Assembly: GCA_002683825.1 (NCBI GenBank)
Contig: NYUD01000010.1
Location: 1 to 44,861 of the forward strand
From: Planctomycetota bacterium
Lineage (GTDB): Bacteria > Planctomycetota > UBA1135 > GCA-002686595
DNA length: 44,861 bases
Direction: 5' to 3'
Shown here: piece after piece, positions 1-8,202 of the stretch
Position numbering within the stretch: the first letter of the stretch is position 1
How the letters are laid out: each line of letters starts with the position of its first letter
Position numbers and translations under genes: made by a program
Notes under the pieces: model-generated
Database searches by the model: none
Told to the model about the DNA's origin: nothing
Seen by the model: only the letters and a program-made list of their open reading frames with translations

Positions 1-2
1 AC

Positions 3-902
3 GACCCCGTCGCCGAGGCGAAGATCATGGAGCGGGTCGAGCGGCGCGCCGCCTGGGTCAAGCAACACAAGGACCTGCTCGGACGCGCCGGTATCAAGGG
101 CGTCACCGTGGAGACGGACAACTTCAGGGTCCACTTCATGATCCCGAGGTGGAGCGCCAATGAGGCGAGGCTGACGCGCAACCGCGCCGCCCACCTGTTC
201 GCGTATCGACTGCAGAAGGCCGCCGATCGTTTTCACGAGATCTGCGGCACGACCCCTGGCTTGCGGCAGACCCTCACCATGTGTAAGGACGCCAAGGAGA
301 ACCTGAGCTTCACCTTGAACCACATGGGCGGTGGCTATCAGGTCCCCTTCCGCCGGAGCGCCGCTGCGGGCCTGGTGTGTACGTGGCCGATCCCGCAGCA
401 ACCGTGGGATCTGAAGAACGACGAGAACATGCACTCCCACGTGGTCCACCTCGGCACCCATCTGATGCACTGGGCTAGCCTCAAGTTCCACCTGCAGACC
501 GTTGTCTGGCTCGACGTGGGGCTGTGCCACTGGATGGAGCTCGACCAGACAAAGCAGACCCGGAACTTCTGCTTCAACGAAGGCGCCGCGAAGGACCTGT
601 GGATGGACGCGGACTGGAAGAAGAAGATCTACTCGGAGGTCGGAGGCAAATCTGAGGTGACATTCGCCGCCCTCCTCACCAAGAAGAACCTCGACCAGAC
701 GGACCACCGGGATCACGCCTACTGCTGGAGCTTCGTCGACTACCTCGTCGCGGCGCATCCGGAGAAGTTCAAGAAGTTCTATCGTGAGATGAAGCTCCAA
801 AACGACACCAAGAAGGCGCTCGACAGGGTCTTCAACATCTCCACTGCCAGCTTCCACGACCAATGGCGGAACTGGGTTCGCAAGAACTACGCGCCCCAAT
901 GA
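3..902 (+). CDS. Metallopeptidase-like protein, 5' partial, catalytic residues missing
   Basis: The frame is open from the first bases, so the N-terminus lies outside the window; an internal ATG at 27 is not needed as a start. The visible 299 residues look like the C-terminal half of a gluzincin-type (peptidase MA-like, DUF1570-like) domain. The position expected for the HExxH zinc motif reads HLGTH (447-461), and the downstream W-L-x-E-G motif reads WLDVG (507-521), so both the catalytic glutamate and the glutamate zinc ligand are absent. I infer a non-catalytic relative. The stop overlaps the next start (ATGA at 899), so it is probably co-translated with the HEAT-vWA gene. Family placement rests on motif spacing only and is moderate. 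Confidence 0.7.
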   Translation, partial: DPVAEAKIMERVERRAAWVKQHKDLLGRAGIKGVTVETDNFRVHFMIPRWSANEARLTRNRAAHLFAYRLQKAADRFHEICGTTPGLRQTLTMCKDAKENLSFTLNHMGGGYQVPFRRSAAAGLVCTWPIPQQPWDLKNDENMHSHVVHLGTHLMHWASLKFHLQTVVWLDVGLCHWMELDQTKQTRNFCFNEGAAKDLWMDADWKKKIYSEVGGKSEVTFAALLTKKNLDQTDHRDHAYCWSFVDYLVAAHPEKFKKFYREMKLQNDTKKALDRVFNISTASFHDQWRNWVRKNYAPQ

Positions 903-2500
903 GTTCATCGATGCCCATGTATCGCATCATCATCCTGGCCGCGTGCCTCGCGCTCGTCGCGGCGCCGGTAGCGCTCGCCCAGGGGCGCGGCGACGACGGC
1001 GATCCGGTCATCGATGAGTTCAACAAGTACATCCGCTCGGCCGAGCCCGCCGTACGCCGCGACCAGGTCGAACGCCTCGCGCGTGTGAACAAGGTCGAGG
1101 CCGTATCGCTGCTGCTCACGAAGGGCCTCACGGACAACGACTACTCGGTGCGCGAGAAGGCCCAGTGGGCGCTCTCCCGGATGACGGGTGAGGCACGGAG
1201 CGCCGTCATCGCTGGACTGAGTTCGAGCAAGCCCGCCATACGCGAAGGCGTCTGCATGGCCATCGGCGCCATCAAGATCTGGGAGAGAAGACCGCCGATC
1301 GCACAGCTAGGCGCCGTGCTCCAAAAGGACCGCTCGGAGCTCGTCCGGGCCGCCGCCGCCGAATGCATGGGGCTGATGGGCAACACCAGGGGCACGCCGT
1401 TTCTCATCGAGGGCCTCAAGGACCGAACCGAACGAGTCGCCATCGCATCGGCGGACGGCCTCGGCCTCTTGCGGGCTACGGCGGGCGCCGCAGCGCTCGT
1501 CCCGCTACTCGAACACAGATCCTGGCGCGCTCAGGTCGCCGCCCTGTCGGCGATGGCGAAGATCCGCAACAAACAGACCGTCGGCCCGATCATCGATTAC
1601 ATGGAGGTCGCCGCGGGCCGCTCCCAAGCGGACGCCCATCGCGCGCTCAAGAAGATCACCACGCGATCATTCAGCATGAACGCAGCGACGTGGCGCGAGT
1701 GGTGGGACCGCGTCAAGGGAGAGTGGGAGGTCCCACCGCCTCCAAAGAAGGTCGAGGTCAAGGCGATCCCTGGTGGCAAGGACGGGTACGGCCGCAGCAA
1801 GCCCACCCGCTATCACCGGATCACGACGTACAGCAAGCGCATCATCTTCGTCATCGACATCTCCAACTCGATGAAGACCCCGATCATCGTCAAGGAAGGC
1901 AAGGACTCGGGCCGCCGGCGCCTCGCCACCGGCACCGCCAAGATCCTGCTCGCTCGAGAGGAGCTCAAGCGCACCCTCGAAGGCATGGACTCGGAGACCT
2001 GGTTCAACGTCATCGCCTTCGAGACCGACGTACGCCAGTTCAAGAAGGCGCCCGTCCGCGCCTCAGCCGGCAACATCCAGGGCGCGGTCCGGTGGCTCCT
2101 CAAGCAAGCACCGCGAGGTCAGCAGGGCGGACGACGTCCGTCGAGCAACGTCGACAAGCACGGATGGGTCCTCGGCAAGACGAACAGCTACGGAGCCCTC
2201 GCCGCCGTCTATGGCCTGAAGACCGCCCGGGAACGCCGCGGCAACCGCGGGACGACCGCCCCGTCCCCCGGCACCAAGCGGCGACCGAAGTGGGACACCT
2301 GCTTCTTCCTCTCGGATGGGCGACCCACGGTCGGCGTCGTCACCGAGATCGAGCAGATCCTCCAGGACGTGAAGCGGTGGAACAAGACCTGCAAGATGGT
2401 GATCCACTGCATCGGCATGGAGAATGAGCAGGGCCTCGCTGCGTTGCTCACCGGTCTTGGCCGCATCACGGGCGGCAAGGTCGTGTTCCTCGGCAAGTAG
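899..2500 (+). CDS. Secreted HEAT-repeat / von Willebrand factor A protein
   Basis: 533 residues. The start is the ATG at 899, which overlaps the previous stop by 4 bp; an in-frame ATG at 863 would give an implausible leader inside the upstream gene. An N-terminal signal peptide (hydrophobic core IIILAACLALVAAPVALA) is followed by about 230 residues of helical HEAT-like repeats, then a vWA domain. The MIDAS motif DISNS is at residues about 320-324, and SDGRPT near 472-477 supplies the later metal-site aspartate, so metal-dependent ligand binding looks intact. Proteins of this design act as extracytoplasmic protein-binding scaffolds; the partner is unknown. The coupled upstream peptidase-like protein is the obvious candidate partner. 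Confidence 0.88.
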   Translation: MSSSMPMYRIIILAACLALVAAPVALAQGRGDDGDPVIDEFNKYIRSAEPAVRRDQVERLARVNKVEAVSLLLTKGLTDNDYSVREKAQWALSRMTGEARSAVIAGLSSSKPAIREGVCMAIGAIKIWERRPPIAQLGAVLQKDRSELVRAAAAECMGLMGNTRGTPFLIEGLKDRTERVAIASADGLGLLRATAGAAALVPLLEHRSWRAQVAALSAMAKIRNKQTVGPIIDYMEVAAGRSQADAHRALKKITTRSFSMNAATWREWWDRVKGEWEVPPPPKKVEVKAIPGGKDGYGRSKPTRYHRITTYSKRIIFVIDISNSMKTPIIVKEGKDSGRRRLATGTAKILLAREELKRTLEGMDSETWFNVIAFETDVRQFKKAPVRASAGNIQGAVRWLLKQAPRGQQGGRRPSSNVDKHGWVLGKTNSYGALAAVYGLKTARERRGNRGTTAPSPGTKRRPKWDTCFFLSDGRPTVGVVTEIEQILQDVKRWNKTCKMVIHCIGMENEQGLAALLTGLGRITGGKVVFLGK

Positions 2501-2570
2501 ACCGCGGCCTGCCTCCCTCGTGGCCGCAACCGTCTCACGTTAGGATGCGCCCAGCTTCCGGGGGACATGC

Positions 2571-4331
2571 ATGATGCGATTTTCTGGACCATTAGCCACC
2601 GTGATGCTCGCCGTCACCGCCCTCACGGTCGGTGGATGCGGCGACGGTGACGGCGAGGGCGACTCTGGACCCAGCGGCGCGGGATCCGCGCCCTCCGGCG
2701 CCGCCGGCGACTTCTCCCACGTCGGCTTCACCGACATCACGAGCGCCGCAGGGATCGTCCACGCGAACGTCAGCGGCGAGGCCGAAAAGAAGATGGCCAT
2801 CCCGGAGAACATCGGGCAGGGGGCGGCGGCGCTCGACTACGACGGCGATGGCGACCTCGACCTGTTCCTCGCAAACGGCGACGTATTCGACGGCCAGGAA
2901 CCCCAGACAGACCCGCGCTGCGCCCTCTACCGCAACGACGGCGACATGACGTTCACTGACGTCACAGAAGCAGCGGGGCTCGCCTTCAGCGGGTGGTGCC
3001 ACGGCGCCAACGTCGTCGACTTCGACGCAGACGGGCACCCGGATATCTACGTCACGTGCTACCTGCGCAACAACCTGTTCTTCCGTAACACCGGCAAGGG
3101 GACCTTCCAGGACCACAGCGAGCAATGGGGCGGCGACGATCCGGGGCCATCCACGGCGTCCGCGTTCTTGGATGCCGACGGTGACGGAGACCTGGACCTC
3201 TACGTAGGCAACTACGTAGAGTTCGACCCCGCATCACCGCCCAATCAGGGGCAACCGTGCGAGTGGAAGGGGCTCAGCGTTTCCTGCGGGCCCAACGGCA
3301 CGCCCAAGGCCGAAGACCGCTTCTACGAGAACGTGGACGGCCGACTCACGGAAGCGACCGCTAAATTCGGGCTGAGCGCGCCGCCCGCCTACACCCTGGG
3401 CATCGTCACCTGCGACTTCGACAATGACGGAGACGTCGACCTGTATGTCGCCAACGACTCGGTCGCCAACTACCTGTTCGAGAACCTGGGCGACGGGAAG
3501 TTCAAGGAAGCCGCGGCCCGATACGCCCTCGACATGCAGGAAGACGGACGCCCACAAGCAGGGATGGGGATCGACGCGGGTGACGTCGACAACGACGGCC
3601 GGTTCGAGTTCTTCGTCACCAACTTCTCGCACGACTACAACACGCTCTACCGGAACGCCGTGACGCCGTCCGGGCGCACTCATTTCAGTGATAGCTCGTA
3701 CGCAATGGACCTGGGCGAGGCATCGTTCAATTACCTGTCGTGGGGCACCCGGATCATCGACATCGACAATGACGGCTGGCAGGACATCATCGTCGCCTCG
3801 GGACACGTCTATCCCCAGGTGGACAACTCGAGCCTCGATACGAAGTACGCCCAGTACAACCAGATCTTCATGAACCACGGGAAGACCGGCAACGCCCTCG
3901 TCAGATTCAGCGCCCTCGATAACGACGAGACCGCCGGGTGGGACAAGCAGGCGGTGAGCCGTGGCCTCGTCTCCGTCGACCTCGACGATGACGGCGATCA
4001 GGATATCCTCTTCCTTGAGATGGACGCCAAGCCCACATTGCTCCGCAACGACACAAAGGGCGCGGGCCACTGGGTCGGCTTCCAGGTCGTCGGCGGAGGC
4101 AAGAACCGTGACGCCATCGGCGCGCGACTCGAGGTCGTCGACTCGGCGGGACAAAGTCGCTGGCGTGATCGAGCGAACGGCGCCTCCTTCCTCTCCTCCT
4201 GCGATCCCCGCGTCGTCGTCGGGCTCGGGAGCGCCTCCGGCCCGGTCACACTCAAGATCCGCTGGCCCTCTGGTAAGGTCCAGGAGATCAGCGACCTGGC
4301 GACCGGCCGTTACCACGTCATCAGCGAATGA
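2571..4331 (+). CDS. FG-GAP/VCBS repeat lipoprotein with ASPIC/UnbV domain
   Basis: 586 residues. The start is ATG 2571 (ATG 2574 equally possible), behind a purine-rich GGGGGA. The leader ends in the lipobox VGGC (Cys about 23), so it should be a lipid-anchored envelope protein. A Gly/Asp-rich linker precedes several calcium-binding-type FG-GAP repeats such as DYDGDGDLDLFLANGD, DADGDGDLDLYVGN and DIDNDGWQDIIVASG, which build a beta-propeller. The last 90 residues match the ASPIC/UnbV C-terminal domain, with GxRLEVVD, VVVGLGSAS and IRWPSGKVQEI. The role of this widespread family is not established. The stop overlaps the STAS-permease start (ATGA at 4328), so it reads as the first gene of the Mla operon. 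Confidence 0.9.
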   Translation: MMRFSGPLATVMLAVTALTVGGCGDGDGEGDSGPSGAGSAPSGAAGDFSHVGFTDITSAAGIVHANVSGEAEKKMAIPENIGQGAAALDYDGDGDLDLFLANGDVFDGQEPQTDPRCALYRNDGDMTFTDVTEAAGLAFSGWCHGANVVDFDADGHPDIYVTCYLRNNLFFRNTGKGTFQDHSEQWGGDDPGPSTASAFLDADGDGDLDLYVGNYVEFDPASPPNQGQPCEWKGLSVSCGPNGTPKAEDRFYENVDGRLTEATAKFGLSAPPAYTLGIVTCDFDNDGDVDLYVANDSVANYLFENLGDGKFKEAAARYALDMQEDGRPQAGMGIDAGDVDNDGRFEFFVTNFSHDYNTLYRNAVTPSGRTHFSDSSYAMDLGEASFNYLSWGTRIIDIDNDGWQDIIVASGHVYPQVDNSSLDTKYAQYNQIFMNHGKTGNALVRFSALDNDETAGWDKQAVSRGLVSVDLDDDGDQDILFLEMDAKPTLLRNDTKGAGHWVGFQVVGGGKNRDAIGARLEVVDSAGQSRWRDRANGASFLSSCDPRVVVGLGSASGPVTLKIRWPSGKVQEISDLATGRYHVISE

Positions 4332-5440
4332 AGTTCGTGGCCCGGGTCAATCCGCGTGACGCGGACATCGTCGTGCTGCTCGAAGGAGGCCTCGAGCATG
4401 CGGCGCCCGGCGCCCTCGGCCAGCTCATCGACGTGGTACCCGCGCCCGATGACCGGATGGTGATCATCGACCTCGAAGGCGTCCCACGGTTGGGCGCCCT
4501 CGGCGTCGCCACGCTCACGACGCTCGTCGGCGGTCTGCAAGACGCGGGGCACCAGGTCCGTCTGCGGGCAAAGAACCGCGCTCACAGGCGCGTGATCCAG
4601 GCATTCGGCCGAGATGTTCCACGGCCGGAGCTCCCCGGCCCTGAGGCCCACGTTCTCATCGAGCGCCTCGGCGAGCGCACGATCCAGACACACGACGCGG
4701 TCCTGCGATTCGCCCTGCTGGCGCAAGCCACCCTGACCAGCGCGATCACTCAGCCATTCCGCATCCGGCGCCGCCGCCACGACCTGACGCAACGATCGAT
4801 CGTCGCCATGGGCGTGGGTGCCACACCCCTGGTCGCCCTCATCGCCTTCCTCATCGGGTTCATCCTCGCCCTGCAATCCGGCGACCTGCTGAAGACGTAC
4901 GGCCAGACGCTCCTCATCGCCGACCTCGTGGGGCTGGCCGTCACCAAGGAGATCGCGCCGCTGCTGACGGCGGTGCTGGTGGCCGGTCGTAGCGGCTCGA
5001 GCCTCACCGCGGAGATCGGCACCATGAACGTCTCCGAGGAGGTCGACGCACTGACGGTCATGGGCGTCGACCCGATCGACTACCTCGTCGCGCCCCGGTT
5101 GCGCGCGCTCGCCCTGGTGCTGCCGATGCTGACCATCGTCGCGGACGTGGTGGCGATCGCAGGGGGGGTCACCGTGGGGTGGCTGGTGTATGACCTGCAC
5201 CCTGGGGCGTACATTGAGCAGACAGCCCTGCGGGTCGAGGTGGGGGACGTACTCGGCGGGCTCCTCAAGGCCTTGTGCTTCTCCGTCGTGATCGTGACGG
5301 TCGCGGCCTACCAGGGCTTCGCCACGGCCGGCGGCGCCGCCGGGGTAGGCAAGTACACGACGCGCTCCGTGGTCCAGTCCATCATCTGGATCATCATCGT
5401 CGACGCCCTGTTCACCGCCCTGCTCACCGCCCTGCCATGA
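4328..5440 (+). CDS. mlaE: MlaE-type ABC transporter permease with N-terminal STAS domain
   Basis: 370 residues. Residues about 1-100 resemble a STAS (MlaB-like) domain, containing MVIIDLEGVPRLGALGVAT. The remainder is the MlaE/YrbE permease with about five membrane segments and the family signature GRSGSSLTAEIGTM followed by EEVDALTVMG. MlaE is the inner-membrane subunit of the phospholipid transporter MlaFEDB; here MlaB and MlaE are fused, which is known in several diderm phyla. It starts within the stop of the UnbV lipoprotein and its own stop overlaps the ATPase start at 5437. High confidence in family; direction of lipid transport is not decidable from sequence. Confidence 0.95.
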   Translation: MKFVARVNPRDADIVVLLEGGLEHAAPGALGQLIDVVPAPDDRMVIIDLEGVPRLGALGVATLTTLVGGLQDAGHQVRLRAKNRAHRRVIQAFGRDVPRPELPGPEAHVLIERLGERTIQTHDAVLRFALLAQATLTSAITQPFRIRRRRHDLTQRSIVAMGVGATPLVALIAFLIGFILALQSGDLLKTYGQTLLIADLVGLAVTKEIAPLLTAVLVAGRSGSSLTAEIGTMNVSEEVDALTVMGVDPIDYLVAPRLRALALVLPMLTIVADVVAIAGGVTVGWLVYDLHPGAYIEQTALRVEVGDVLGGLLKALCFSVVIVTVAAYQGFATAGGAAGVGKYTTRSVVQSIIWIIIVDALFTALLTALP

Positions 5441-6240
5441 TAGAGATCCAAGGCAACATCAAGACCGTCGGCCTCACCTGCGGATACCGCAACATGCCGA
5501 TCGTCTCTGATCTCGACATCGTGCTCCCCCACGGCAAGGTCTCCTGCATCCTCGGCAAGAGCGGATGCGGAAAGAGCACCTTGCTGCGTACGCTCCTGCT
5601 CCTGGAGCGCCCTCTGGCAGGGGACATCCGTTTCGGCAACCTGTCCCTCAACAAGTTGACGGCCGAGCAACTCAAACAGCTGCGCCGACAGACCGGCGTC
5701 CTGTTCCAGGGATCAGCCCTCTTCAACAGCATGACGCTGCTGGAGAACGCGGCGTTTCCGCTCATCGAACGGGCAGGACTCCCGCGCGGCCTGGCCAGCG
5801 AGCTCGCCTTGCTGAAGCTCGACGTCGTAGGGCTTTCTCGGTACGCGCACTACCTCCCGTCAGCGGTCTCGGGCGGCATGCGAAAGCGCTGCGGAATCGC
5901 GCGCGCCCTGGCCCTCGATCCGCCCTACCTGTTCCTCGACGAACCCAGCGCTGGGCTGGACCCCCTCACCTCGGCTGAGATCGACGACCTCGTGCTCGAG
6001 ATCTGCGACGCCCTCGCCACCACGGTCGTGGTCGTCACACACGAACTCCGATCCATCGAACGCATCGCGGACCACCTCGTCATGCTCGCGGACGGGGGCG
6101 TCGCCGCGGCGGGCCCTCCGGACCAGGTCCGTCGCTCGGACATCCCCGCCGTCAACGCGTTCTTCTCCCCGCAGAGCAACGCCGCCCCCCTCATCGACCC
6201 GCACCACGGGCTCGCCTCACTCCTCCTAGATGAGGAATAG
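5437..6240 (+). CDS. mlaF: MlaF-type ABC transporter ATP-binding protein
   Basis: 267 residues. The start is the ATG at 5437, which overlaps the permease stop by 4 bp; longer upstream reading would run inside the permease gene. It shows Walker A GKSGCGKST (residues about 40-48), the Q-loop at LFQGSALF, signature VSGGMRKR (about 144-151), Walker B YLFLDEPSAGLDP (about 164-176) and the switch histidine in VVTHEL. The methionine after the signature (SGGM) is typical of MlaF. It powers lipid movement by the permease encoded just upstream. Confidence 0.96.
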   Translation: MIEIQGNIKTVGLTCGYRNMPIVSDLDIVLPHGKVSCILGKSGCGKSTLLRTLLLLERPLAGDIRFGNLSLNKLTAEQLKQLRRQTGVLFQGSALFNSMTLLENAAFPLIERAGLPRGLASELALLKLDVVGLSRYAHYLPSAVSGGMRKRCGIARALALDPPYLFLDEPSAGLDPLTSAEIDDLVLEICDALATTVVVVTHELRSIERIADHLVMLADGGVAAAGPPDQVRRSDIPAVNAFFSPQSNAAPLIDPHHGLASLLLDEE

Positions 6241-6255
6241 TGATACGCTGCGCGC

Positions 6256-7335
6256 GTGTCCCAGATCACCCGCGCGGAACGAATCCAGGCCTTTCTCTTC
6301 CTGTTGATCGGGCTAGTCGTCACCGGGTCGGTGCTCATCACCATCGTGGGGCTGCCGTTCGCCCAGACCTCCCACGAGTATTTCCTCCGGTTTACGGAGA
6401 CGGTCAGCGGCCTGAGCCCGGGCGCCCCGGTCCGCTACATGGGTGTCAAGCGTGGCAAGGTCGCGGCCATAGATGTGGACCGGGACGACCCGCAGGTCAT
6501 CCAGGTGACCCTGTCCCTGGACGAGAACACGCCCATCCATGTGAGCACGACGGCCGTCATCGCCACTGAGTCGATCCTCGGGCCCTACCACATCGAGCTG
6601 CGCGGGAGCCGGCGAACCAGCCCACAGCTGCCTCCCGGCAGCTACATCCCGTCATCCGCAACCACCCTGGCCAAGTTAGTGGCCACCGGTGAGACCCTCG
6701 GCGATCAGTTCGTAGAGGTGCTGAGCAACCTACAGCGTTGGACCGACGACGAGAATCGTAAGGCGTTCTTTGCCACCGTCCTTTCGGCCAAGAAGACGCT
6801 GGATTCGGTCGGAGACGCGGTCAACGAGCTCCGTCCGGAGGTCTACGACACGCTCCAGCTATGGAAAGAGCTGACGGCCAAGGCCCTCGACTTCCTACAG
6901 CGCAACGGACCGCGAGCCGAACAGCTGTTGGCCAGCCTCGACAACAGCGTGCAAAGCCTCAATACGCTGATAACGTCGGGGACGATCGAGGAGACCGCCG
7001 AGTCCTTGCGAACGGCGATCGGCCGTGCTGTCGACGAAGTCGAACGCTCCGGCGACGCCCTCAGGAAGTGGATGGCTGACAACCAGACGGCCGACTACCT
7101 TGAACGCGCGGTGGCGGCCGTAGAAGGGCTCCAGAAGCAGCTCTCCGAGGAGTTGGGCACGTTGTCGGCATCAACCAGCGAGGCCATGCGCACGGGTGTG
7201 ACCCCCGCGCTGCTGGAAATCGGACGGGCCGCGAGCGCCCTCGGGCGTCTTATCGAGCTGCTCGAGCGTCAACCGAGAGCGCTGATCTTCGGCACGCCTC
7301 CGACCAGACAGCCGCTACCGGGAGGGAAGCGATGA
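6256..7335 (+). CDS. mlaD: MlaD-type MCE-domain protein
   Basis: 359 residues, GTG start at 6256, 15 bp after mlaF. One N-terminal membrane anchor (about residues 13-37) is followed by an MCE domain with LSPGAPVRYMGVKRGKV and SILGPYHIELR. A long helical region of about 200 residues follows (QLLASLDNSVQSLNTLI and similar), suggesting a coiled-coil or barrel-like extension into the periplasm. MCE proteins form the hexameric lipid-binding ring of Mla systems. A TACGCT element lies 6 nt before the GTG, which could also allow an internal promoter. The stop overlaps the next gene (ATGA at 7332). Confidence 0.94.
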   Translation: MSQITRAERIQAFLFLLIGLVVTGSVLITIVGLPFAQTSHEYFLRFTETVSGLSPGAPVRYMGVKRGKVAAIDVDRDDPQVIQVTLSLDENTPIHVSTTAVIATESILGPYHIELRGSRRTSPQLPPGSYIPSSATTLAKLVATGETLGDQFVEVLSNLQRWTDDENRKAFFATVLSAKKTLDSVGDAVNELRPEVYDTLQLWKELTAKALDFLQRNGPRAEQLLASLDNSVQSLNTLITSGTIEETAESLRTAIGRAVDEVERSGDALRKWMADNQTADYLERAVAAVEGLQKQLSEELGTLSASTSEAMRTGVTPALLEIGRAASALGRLIELLERQPRALIFGTPPTRQPLPGGKR

Positions 7336-7901
7336 AGCGCTCTGCCGCGCTCCTCCTCCTCTTCTTGCTCGCGGGATGTGGAACCGCCACCATCGCGGTC
7401 GACTCGTGGATCGTGCGGCGCAGCTCGGCAGCAACGGGGACCAGCGATGCGGACGCCGTGGTGGTCGGGCTCACCGGCGTCGAGGTCGCGAGTCACCTCG
7501 GGGGCATCGTCGTCCAGCGCTTGAACGGTGAGATCGATACCCTCGTTTACCACCGGTGGGCGGCCCCCGTCGGCGAGATGGTGCGGGCATGGATTCGCAG
7601 TCGGCTGTCCGAGAGTCCACGCATCCGAGGGATCGTCGGCCCCGGAGACTCGAGCCGCGTTCGCATGCGGGTCGAGGTGCGCCGATTCGAGTTCGTGGAG
7701 ACTGGAGCTGGCACGTCGGACGCCACCGTCGAGTTGTGGGGGATCGTCGGCGACCGGCCATTCGGCCCGATCCTCGCCACTGAGAGCATTGTCGAGGCCG
7801 CCGGGGAGCAGCTCCCAGCTGCCATGGCCGGGGCCCTGGGACGGGCAGTGGAGCGGCTCGTGCCCCTCGTCGAAGCCGCCACGCCGGCGTCAGCCCGCTA
7901 A
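7332..7901 (+). CDS. ABC-type transport auxiliary lipoprotein (PqiC/LptE-like)
   Basis: 189 residues. The leader MKRSAALLLLFLLAGC carries a clear lipobox (Cys16). The body has the alternating pattern of the ABC-transport auxiliary lipoprotein component family often found at the end of MCE operons, with SWIVRRSS near the N-terminus, LNGEIDTLVYHRWAAPVGEMV and a final helix of paired hydrophobics. It probably sits in the outer membrane and helps hand lipid to or from the MCE protein. It is the last gene of the operon; its start is embedded in the mlaD stop. Family call is by context plus pattern. Confidence 0.82.
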   Translation: MKRSAALLLLFLLAGCGTATIAVDSWIVRRSSAATGTSDADAVVVGLTGVEVASHLGGIVVQRLNGEIDTLVYHRWAAPVGEMVRAWIRSRLSESPRIRGIVGPGDSSRVRMRVEVRRFEFVETGAGTSDATVELWGIVGDRPFGPILATESIVEAAGEQLPAAMAGALGRAVERLVPLVEAATPASAR

Positions 7902-7907
7902 TCGACC

Positions 7908-7937
7908 AAGCCCCGTCACCTCCCGGTCACGGGCTTT
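7908..7937 (+). terminator. Probable terminator after the Mla operon
   Basis: An imperfect inverted repeat (AAGCCCCGT ... ACGGGCTT, one bulge) begins 6 nt after the last stop of the Mla operon and runs into TTTA. The U tract is short, so termination may be partial. Confidence 0.45.
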
Positions 7938-8052
7938 ACCCGGCGGTAACCAAGGCACCACCGCGCGGCCCCCCCCTCCCCGTGGTAGCGAGGCGCGGCA
8001 AACCGTTACCAGATAAGGGCCAAGTGACCGCCCCCAGGGCAAACGACCTCCG

Positions 8053-8068
8053 TGGTACGGCCCTTGCG
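8053..8068 (+). promoter_or_regulatory. Sigma-54-type (-24/-12) promoter candidate
   Basis: TGGTACGGCCCTTGCG matches the sigma-54 consensus TGGCACG-N4-TTGCW at 14 of 16 positions including the invariant GG and GC spaced by exactly 10 nt. A start site near 8079 is expected. An inverted pair GGTAAC (7945-7950) and GTTACC (8005-8010) lies upstream, where an enhancer-binding activator could bind; that part is speculative. Confidence 0.5.
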
Positions 8069-8078
8069 ATAGAGACCC

Positions 8079-8183
8079 CCAACAATGGGACGTCGAATCG
8101 CTCACGCGGCTCGTCGAACCTACAGATCGCGGCAGGAGCTCAAGAAGCCGGTGATCCCCGAAGGGTTCCCCGGCTTCTTGTTT
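8079..8183 (+). ncRNA. Candidate small RNA or short leader between sigma-54-like promoter and hairpin
   Basis: A transcript from the sigma-54-like promoter would be about 100 nt and would end at the strong hairpin at 8141-8180. It contains an ATG at 8085 opening a short arginine-rich frame that reads through the hairpin into the antisense of the next gene; the lack of a Shine-Dalgarno site and the odd composition argue against translation. This is inference from two flanking signals, not from a recognised RNA family. Confidence 0.3.
8141..8180. terminator. Strong bidirectional hairpin between convergent units
   Basis: Perfect 11-bp arms CAAGAAGCCGG (8141-8151) and CCGGCTTCTTG (8170-8180). 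Read on the minus strand the inner part folds further and is capped by a C(UUCG)G tetraloop, suggesting it mainly ends the minus-strand gene at 8203-9225. Read on the plus strand it is followed by TTTG. Confidence 0.7.
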
Positions 8184-8202
8184 GCCTCGAGCGAGCGCCC
8201 CT

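Noticed and set aside
1363..2427. A 354-codon frame inside the HEAT-vWA gene
   Set aside because: Arg/His/Gln-rich shadow; the vWA frame has an intact MIDAS.
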